DNA of 64,000 nucleotides, from NCBI GenBank assembly GCA_014526335.1, contig JACTAT010000013.1, forward strand, positions 6,381,761-6,445,760. The letters run 5' to 3'. The notes below the pieces were generated by a model. It searched no databases, was not told where the DNA came from, and worked only from the letters and a program-made list of their open reading frames with translations. Made by a program: the position numbers and the translations under genes. Below, one piece after another: positions 56,901 through 64,000 of the stretch (within the stretch, counting starts at the first letter, position 1; the number at the start of each line of letters is the position of its first letter). The stretch is from Chrysaora quinquecirrha (taxonomy: Eukaryota; Cnidaria; Scyphozoa; Semaeostomeae; Pelagiidae).

Positions 56901-59900
56901 TAACTGAAACTTTTTGCCCTAAGAATAGTATAGAGGCTAGAAAAACAGCAAAATCTAACATTGCACATAAAAAGTGACTTGAATCATTTCGCCTTCCTGA
57001 TATTGTTACCACTAGAGACTTTGTATCGAAGGTTAAATGGAAACCACTCAATGAAATGCCTCTTTGATATCCCGAACTTGTGTCTTACAACAACTAATAA
57101 CTACTAACTCACTACGAATTTCATGTGATCTAAGGTTAAAACTTTTATAGTTAAATTTTTATGTCTGTAGCGTTCATCTTGACAAATAAAGAACAAAATA
57201 TGCTAAATAAATTATAAAGTTCCTACTCTCTAATAAGCCCCTCTAACAAGTCCCCCCTCAAAAACTTCCAAAATGAAATAAGCCCCTTGGGGGCTAAATA
57301 GAGCTATTACGGTATGGCCATTTTTTGCTGGAAACAAACACACAATTTTTCTAACTTTTGTTTCTTAGCCGGAATGAATTAAAATATTGTTTTCTGCTTT
57401 AGGTTGCTAACGAGGACTTTACTTCATTATCGGATGAAGACCCATTTATTAATTTTGGCGCGAAGATGGACGATATGTAAGTACTTCGCTTAAAACATAT
57501 CCAGAAACAGCATGTTTCTGTGCAGTTTATCAGTTACAACATCGTCCTTATGGTGCGAAGACCTGTAAAATATATGCAAGAATTCCAAGGACCATTTCTA
57601 TTTTTTCCCCATTGATTGTGCTAGCTTTTACTTTGTAAGGTTTCCTACCTCGTTGATAGGAAAACTTATAGTCCCAAAAGGCTTTACCCACTATGAATGG
57701 TATGCTAAGGCAACGAACAATAGTTCAATAGCGCAGATATTTTCAAATTTTTAAGATCAGAGCAAATATATTCGGACTTATCAAGGCTGTTTCTGACACT
57801 GTATTAGACATGATAGTCACCACTTAATCATGACAAGCCTTTGATATTTAGTTGGGCAACGTTTCGGGAGAAATCCGTCTCCCATCATTTTAAGATCAGA
57901 TCAGAACACTACCTAGATTAAAGTTACTAAGGCCTGTGATAGATACAGCTCGAGAGATATTTTATATAAACAGGATATGTTTATGGTAGCTAATAACATG
58001 ATGTGGACCTGTTTCTGCAAAGTAAAATAGAAAGGAATAAAAATGAGAAAAGTCTTCCCTTTTTTCAATACTTTTAAAATGCTTGAAAGATATAAATTTT
58101 CGGTGGCATAAAGACATCCCTTATAACCAGGCTATCATTTCACTGTTCATCATTATTAGAATTTCCATCTGTTCCTATCCTGATGCTGTCGCGGGCAGCA
58201 GCAGAGTCTTTTTTGTTAATCATTTCCATTACAATAATTAATGTCATCGAGCTAAAATAAGAGAATTAAGATACACTTTCTAATAGGCAACTGGACTTTT
58301 TGCACAGCCCTCAAAGTTGCTTAAAACATCTCGTATTTCAGCCCTCTCGGAATGACTGGTGCCTAACCTAAACTCTTTTTCGGCTAGTTTCTTGCTGTTC
58401 AATGTAATTGACAAATTTGCAAAGATGTACTCAATAAAGAAAGCTTTTAAAGTTATATTCCAAGCCTTTTCTTTCTCATTTCTCTTCCCTTGGTGGTAGG
58501 ATCAATTTTTCCTTCCCTGAGCTGGTAAATGCTCTCTTCTTTCTTAAGCCTTATAGCTACTGATGGAGTCATTTCATATAAAACATTTAACATTTTCTTT
58601 CTAAACTGGAATAAAAAAACAGTGAAATTATAACAGCCCCACCGATTGCTTGATAGAGGAGGCACTTCAACAGTTGCCAAATTTTGGTTTGCACTGATTA
58701 TACAAGTGTTTGGAGTTAACAGACGTATGAAATACCTGACTTTTTAGCAGGAAAGTATGGGGTATCAAGGCTGAAATATGAACCAAAATCTTGAATTTCA
58801 GGACACACAATGTTCCAGAAGCTGCACCAGGTTCTCCAAAAGATCCAGCAACTTTTGCAGAGAGATCACGAGCAGACCAAGCGGGGCAGGAAACACCTGT
58901 TCCAATTGTTCATTTGCCAACACCGGTGCTCGGTGTCAACACAACAACAGTTATGGAAGGTAAACCAATACATGAATTTAACCCTAGGGTTAGGGTTAGG
59001 GCCTCATCCTCGTCTTTCAAATAAAAGGACAAATCATGAAGGTGCTGTGGCATCTTAGTCTGATCCAGCTGGCTCATTGTATCAGAAGCTCAGTGAGGTT
59101 TGGGCCTGAGCCCCAACTACGGTAGCATCACAGCCAGGGTCAAGTCTCCAGTTGCTAACCTACTACCGATAGCGACTGCAACATTTCACCTTCACCCACA
59201 CATTGAATTGTATAGTAAGTAATGCGTTTCATTCGACCTTGAACACCATAGAAGATTTGTTTGTTTGTTTGTTTGTATGCTTGTTTGCTCGTATGCTTGT
59301 TTGTTTGTTTGTTTGATTGTTTGTTTGTATGCTTGTTTGTTTGTTGGTATGCTTGTTGTTTGTTTGTTTGTATGCTTGTTTGTTTGTTTGTTTGTTTGAT
59401 TGTTTGTTGGTATGCTTGTTGTTTGTTTGCTTGTTTGTTTCTTTGTTTGTATGCTTGTTTACTTGATTGTTTGTTTTTTTTCCTGAACTCTGCAACATTC
59501 CATTTCTACTACTTGCTGATGTGGCTAATTTTTAATTCCCGTTCGCGCAGCAGTCATTTGCTAGAAGAGGAAGAAAGCTAGAGGGGAAAATTTATTTTAC
59601 AACAGAAAATCCTTGTAAAACAGATTTACTATCTTGAAGATGGAACGTTTATAACGGTCTTTTGGGCTTTCCCTTTTTCATTTAACATACTAACCTATTT
59701 TGAATATCGTTATCTCATTCTTTTTCTAGACCCCGCAAAAAGAGATAAACCGCCGCCTCATGTAAGCAGAAGCACATTGTTATTTAAGACCTTTTGACAG
59801 AAATTGCTCGTCAGAACGACTTTTCTCTCATTGTCATTACCAAGCCATCAGATTTAGTCGATAACTAACTACACTTGCTAGATAATAAACTTCATTACAA

Positions 59901-62900
59901 TCTAGCCAATACACAAGGTGACTATTTGCTAATTAACTAAAAACTCGATAACTAACTAACTTTCAAGCACTAATATCAAACATACTAGCAAACCAACTTG
60001 CTAATTCAGTAGCTAACTGATCAATTTAATATCTTATCAAACAACTAAATAGAGTACTTACTAGATAACGAACCAGCTAGCTTGCGGTAAAAATGTAAGT
60101 AACCAACCAAGTAACTAACTAACCAATTGACTAACTAACTAACTAGCTCGCTAATTAACTAACTAACTAAAAAGCTAGTTACTTACTCACCAACTAGCTA
60201 ACTAGCTAAATCTGAAAAAATTACTAACTAGCTAACTAATTGACTAACCAACTAACTATTCAACTAACTAACTAAACTAAGTACCTAACTAACAAGCTAA
60301 CTAGAGCAATAACTAACTTACTAGCTAGCTACCTAACTCTTACTACTAACTAGTTAACTAGTTGACTAACTAGGAAACTGGAATTTGTTCTAGCGAATGA
60401 ATAACGGAGCTAACTAAATGCTAATTATAGGTCAGAAAAAACCCTATTAACAAGCTAGCTTTCATCAAACAAGTCTGCTCACTAAATGACTCAGCACATC
60501 TCGAAAGAGATCTAAGTTACTAGCTAACTTAATGATTCCAACTAAACAGCCTAACTAACTAGCTAACTAGCTAGCTAACTAAATGACTAACCAACTAAAC
60601 AACTAAAGCGGGCAGTCGAAGCGTTTACTAACTAACTAAATTACTTACTAACTAACTTACTATTCAACTAACTAACTAACTAGCTAACTAGATGAATATA
60701 AATGTAACTAACCAATTGAAGCAGCTAAGCTACTAACTAACTAGCCCAACTAAACAACTAAACGCTAACTAATTTAAAAAGTAACTAACTATAGCTATGT
60801 AACTAACTAAACAAACGACTAACTAACTAACAAGCTAACTAAATGAATGAATAACTAACTCCCTAACTTGCTAACTAACTAACTTACTAACTAGCCAACT
60901 GGCCGTAACTAACCCAAATAACTAACGAGTTAACTAATTGACTAACTAACTTGCTATTCAACTAACTAACTAACTAGCTATCTAGATGAATAACTAACCA
61001 ACTAACTAGCAAACTTACTAACTAGCTAGCTAGTTCACTAAATGACTACCTAACTAACTAGCTAGCTATCTAAATGACTAACTAAACAGTTAACTGACTA
61101 GCTTACTAGTTGGCTAACTAAATGACTGACTGACTAACTATCTAACTAACTAACTAACTAACTATGTAACTAACTTATTAACTAGCTACAATCAACTTAA
61201 TTACTAACTGACTTACTTTCTATTTTACTAACTACTAGCTAACTATCTTGCTAACTAAATGTAAATAATTATTGAATAACTTACTATTCATAGTTAGCTA
61301 AACTAAATGACTATCTAACTAACTAGCTAGCTGATTACATGACTAACTAAGTTACTAACTTACTTACTGACTTATTAACTAGCTAACTAGCTAAAACTAA
61401 CTAACTCCTAACTGACTTACTAACTATTTAATTAACTTACTAACTGATAAACTAACTAACTAGCTAACCAAAGGACGAACTACCTATAAACTAGTTAGTT
61501 AATTGATTAACTAACTAAATAACTAGCCAACTATCTAGATAAGTAACTCATGTTAAGTAAGAAGAATATGAGGTACCTTTTTTGTTCACAGAGTACTATT
61601 CAAGGGCCTTTTCAAACTTTGCAACAGCTGTAGACCACCCAGGTGTTGCATGTTGTAGCAATAGCATGAAGGAAAGTAGCTATGCTTGGATTTTTCTATT
61701 TTTCAGGAGATGTCTTGGGAAGAAATCGCAAACACCCCTCCAGTTGTGAGACTGGTTGGTCGTGCACCCGCACGGCCACGGAAAAGAAAGCGTCTAGCGA
61801 TTGACATGGAAAAAACCATGTCTGGCGATGAAATGCGAACAAATTTAGTTTATCCATTGTCTACTTTACAAAAACGGGTAAGACATTCTGGCCATTTAAT
61901 GTGCTTATAGGAGGAACTATAACGTTTCGAAATTCAATTTAACTAAGGGACATCAGGACCTCTTTGTGTGGAGAAGATGTGTCAGCTGCAGCATTCCTCT
62001 TAGGAAAATATCTTTTGAGCAGTGAAGTATTTCGTACAGAGGAGCATTAAGACTTTCCACGTGGAGCATTAAGACTTAGATTTGATAAGTTTGATCACTG
62101 CCTAAGTCTGGTTTCCTGTTCTTTGTTTCTTGTACGTAGTTTAACGTATTCTAGCTTTTCAACAAGTAGCATACCACAATATATTTGATTTTGAACCTGG
62201 ATTGCATGACCAGAGAGCCAACGACGTTTCCACTGAGCTACGGAGCTCAATGAAATCGCCGAGTAACTTCCCGCGTCGTACAGCCCAAGGCTCAACCCCC
62301 CCCCCCGTTGGACTTGTAGCAGAATTTGCTGTGACGCAGTAGAAAATAACTGAAGACAGAGACAGAGTTTTAACGTTGCAATTATAAGATGACCAATGTG
62401 AGATGACCGAAATTCTAACTTTACAGAGCTAGTATTTATAGAGTTCTACATATCATGTGATTTATGGCGTAGTTACAATTTATACGTGCATAAGTAAGCT
62501 AACAGAAAGTTCTTAAGTTTGTCACGGGTATTTATTGACGTACATAGATAGAATATACAGAAAGTTCATAACGTGCAAGATAACATACATAGTGTTTACA
62601 TGAAGTACTTTATTGTTGAAGCTGTTCCTACTACAGACTTCTTTGTTTCGACTTCTTAATTTAATGTATGTGTTCTAATAATTGAGACTATTTTTCTCCA
62701 CTTTGCTTTTTCATTTTTTTGTAACTCAAGGAATTTTTGTTTTCCAGAACCTTTCAGGTAAACGTGTGTTATCAGTGAATGAGCTTTTCTCGCAACCTGC
62801 TGCTACGTGTGAGTATCTTTTAAAGATAACCCAATTATTTCATATTTCAGTAATCTGATAAACGATTCAAAGTTTTTGGAAACGTTTAAGGCACTTGTTT

Positions 62901-64000
62901 TATTTACGGTGACTTAGTCCACAGTCTGTAGAAAAGAGGGCCTCCTTTCTATAGACCATGCTTAGCATAGCATATACCTTAGCTCAGACTTGTCATTTAT
63001 TTAAAATTAATGCTCTCGTAGAAAGTGATTGTAATTTCTTCAGTTCTGTACGCTTATGATGAACTGAGGCCACTTGATATGATGTCTTATTGGTGATCTT
63101 TAGCTTAATCCAGCCTGTCGCTTTGATGAGGCCATTTTCTCGTTGTTTTCATCGTGTTCTTCCTTTCCTAGACCTATTGTAATTATGAGGATCCCCATTT
63201 GTAAGGGAAGGAGCTTTACGTCTAGGCTTAGGGCTACAAGTGTAAGCGTTCAGCTCAGCTGGGAAAGGTTGTTAGTTTAAACCTACTGCGGTGTCGTGAA
63301 GGTGATATGGCGTCGTTGTGTAATCCAGCTGGCCCGTGGTGTCAAGAGCTCAGCGAGGTCAGGGTTCGATCCCCAACCAGGGTAGCGTAACAGCCAGGGT
63401 CGAGGTCTCATTAGTTTGTCTACTGTACTTTGGGGATCCTAGCGACTGGCACTAACTACACCATTACACCTTCGCCTTCACATACTCAGAACCTTCCAGA
63501 AGCCTTAAATCAGCTCAGCAGCATAAGCAACCTAATCTGTGGCGGCCAGTAAATGACCAACCAGGACAGACCAATCATAATTGCAGTATGTGACACAAGC
63601 TGAAAGTCGATGAGCAATAAAGCTGCCTCGAACTCCAAGCAGCGTTTCCTGTCTTTACTGCTTGCTTTTGTATAACACCTTTTACAGTATTTTAATTCTA
63701 AAGACAGCAGCATGTGGATGGGACCCAGCAACATGGCTTTTTCGTGATCACTGTCAATGTTTGTCGCCTCAAAAGCTCCACAAAATATTGTTTTACGGAT
63801 ATGTGTCATTGGTTGTTCTATCCCTTTTGATGGCAGCTGCATTTGTGGTACGTGTTTGATTACAGAGTTTTTTATTTCACAGACTTGGCGAATGAATACA
63901 TGGCTGCAATTTGGCATCACAATGCAAGAACATTTCCTAATGAAACACTGCATGAAAATTTTCGAATTATGGATGAACAAACAGAGATGGATAGTCCAGA
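50991..64000 (+). CDS. REC8: REC8-type meiotic cohesin kleisin, 3'-partial
   Basis: Coding segments: 50991-51043, 51564-51644, 52397-52500, 53492-53576, 54804-54909, 55881-56039, 57403-57476, 58802-58959, 59730-59761, 61707-61877, 62748-62808 and 63883 to the window end, about 400 codons with consistent phases. Kleisins close the SMC1-SMC3 cohesin ring; REC8 does this in meiosis. The N-terminus (MFFPTDILVRKGRFGVVWL, then RRDYLKVNIPRTCHDI and GVARIFGKQTKFF) fits the SMC3-binding kleisin domain, and the DYLKVN-TC-I pattern favours REC8 over RAD21. A middle block, RPRKRKRLAIDMEKTMSGDE, resembles the basic-acidic STAG-binding segment of RAD21/REC8. The intervening Ser/Pro-rich region is typical of the variable linker. 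The C-terminal SMC1-binding winged helix is outside the window. Confidence 0.82.
55003..55238. mobile_element. MITE, CAAACATT family (REC8 intron, copy 2)
   Basis: Counterpart of 33720-33955. Confidence 0.55.
55493..55641 (+). repeat. SINE family A (REC8 intron, copy 2)
   Basis: Counterpart of 34209-34357, immediately upstream of the exon 7 region lost from copy 1. Confidence 0.65.
58979..59003. repeat. Telomere-like TTAGGG units
   Basis: An AACCCT unit adjoins two to three GGGTTA units in opposite orientation, just upstream of a SINE in a REC8 intron. Too short to be a functional telomere. Confidence 0.6.
59039..59196 (+). repeat. SINE family A (REC8 intron 9)
   Basis: GAAGGTGCTGTGGCATC start, diverged box B, CATTTCACCTTCACC end. 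Confidence 0.7.
59255..59480. repeat. TTTG-rich minisatellite with TATGCT interruptions
   Basis: TTTGTTTGTTTG runs with GTATGCTTGT inserted at intervals. It is translated as Cys/Leu/Val-rich or Thr/Asn/Lys-rich open frames that are artefacts of the repeat. Confidence 0.9.
59850..61560. repeat. Degenerate CTAA tetranucleotide array, about 1.7 kb
   Basis: Nearly the whole REC8 intron between 59762 and 61706 is built from CTAACTAACTAG-type words with frequent GCTAGC variants and short interruptions. It lies outside the duplicated block and is much longer than the TTAG tracts elsewhere in the window. Confidence 0.9.
62155..62310 (-). repeat. SINE family B (REC8 intron 11)
   Basis: Contains CTCCGTAGCTCAGTGG and AGGTTCAAAATC on the minus strand, followed at the other end by a C homopolymer (about 62297-62306). 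Confidence 0.7.
63298..63480 (+). repeat. SINE family A (REC8 intron 12)
   Basis: GAAGGTGATATGGCGTCG start, AGGGTTCGATCCCCAA box B, ACACCTTCGCCTTCA end. Confidence 0.75.

Larger units (their letters stand above)
35522..57076 (+). repeat. Tandem duplication, copy 2 (about 21.6 kb)
   Basis: This is the second direct copy of 14162-35519. The join is at about 35519-35522, where the end sequence (TATCCCGAA) runs into the start sequence (GGCTCATTATC). The unduplicated flanks read CCTGAAATTT before copy 1 and CCCGAACTTG after copy 2, so only a few bases are shared at the junction. Copy-specific insertions include the block at about 44900-45740. Confidence 0.95.

Noticed and set aside
58979..59003. 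Interstitial telomere or chromosome fusion point
   Set aside because: Only two to three units, inside a gene intron; chance or SINE-associated sequence is enough to explain it.
59229..59581. Cys/Leu-rich and Asn/Lys/Thr-rich open frames
   Set aside because: Both are translations of the TTTG minisatellite.
63510..63980. 156-codon minus-strand open frame near the right edge
   Set aside because: It runs antisense through the REC8 exon at 63883 and its acceptor site; no recognised domain.

Overview
The window is eukaryotic nuclear DNA from an invertebrate animal. Short exons are separated by AT-rich GT-AG introns, tRNA-derived SINEs and short inverted-repeat elements are abundant, and nothing looks like operon structure. 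The gene content (a long MAM/LDLa membrane protein and a meiotic kleisin) and the repeats fit a cnidarian such as an anthozoan. That assignment is an inference; no species-specific sequence was recognised.

Two genes lie head to tail on the + strand. The first, whose 5' end is outside the window, covers about 973-25492. It encodes a type I membrane protein with seven alternating MAM and LDL-receptor class A units, one transmembrane helix and a cytoplasmic tail with two NPxY motifs. Twenty-seven exons can be placed, and their phases agree everywhere except exon 17. The second gene (about 50075 to beyond 64000) encodes an alpha-kleisin of the REC8 type, the meiotic cohesin subunit. Twelve coding exons are visible and the C-terminus is outside the window.

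The main structural feature is a direct tandem duplication of about 21.4 kb: 14162-35519 and 35522-57076. The left breakpoint is in intron 15 of the MAM/LDLa gene and the right one is in the REC8 intron before the exon at 57403. The order is therefore: full MAM/LDLa gene, REC8 5' fragment, MAM/LDLa 3' fragment, full REC8 gene. Differences between the copies are mostly synonymous in exons, while introns differ by many indels and by private SINE insertions. Each copy carries single-base exon lesions that the other lacks: copy 1 in exon 17, copy 2 in exon 16. This is most simply explained by two divergent haplotypes laid end to end in an assembly. A real duplication with gene conversion is the alternative.

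Introns and the intergenic spacer hold at least two tRNA-derived SINE families (one copy nested in another), several MITE-like families with terminal inverted repeats, TTAG-like and TTTG-like tracts, and a roughly 1.7 kb degenerate CTAA array filling most of one REC8 intron. No rRNA, functional tRNA, CRISPR or prokaryotic feature was seen.
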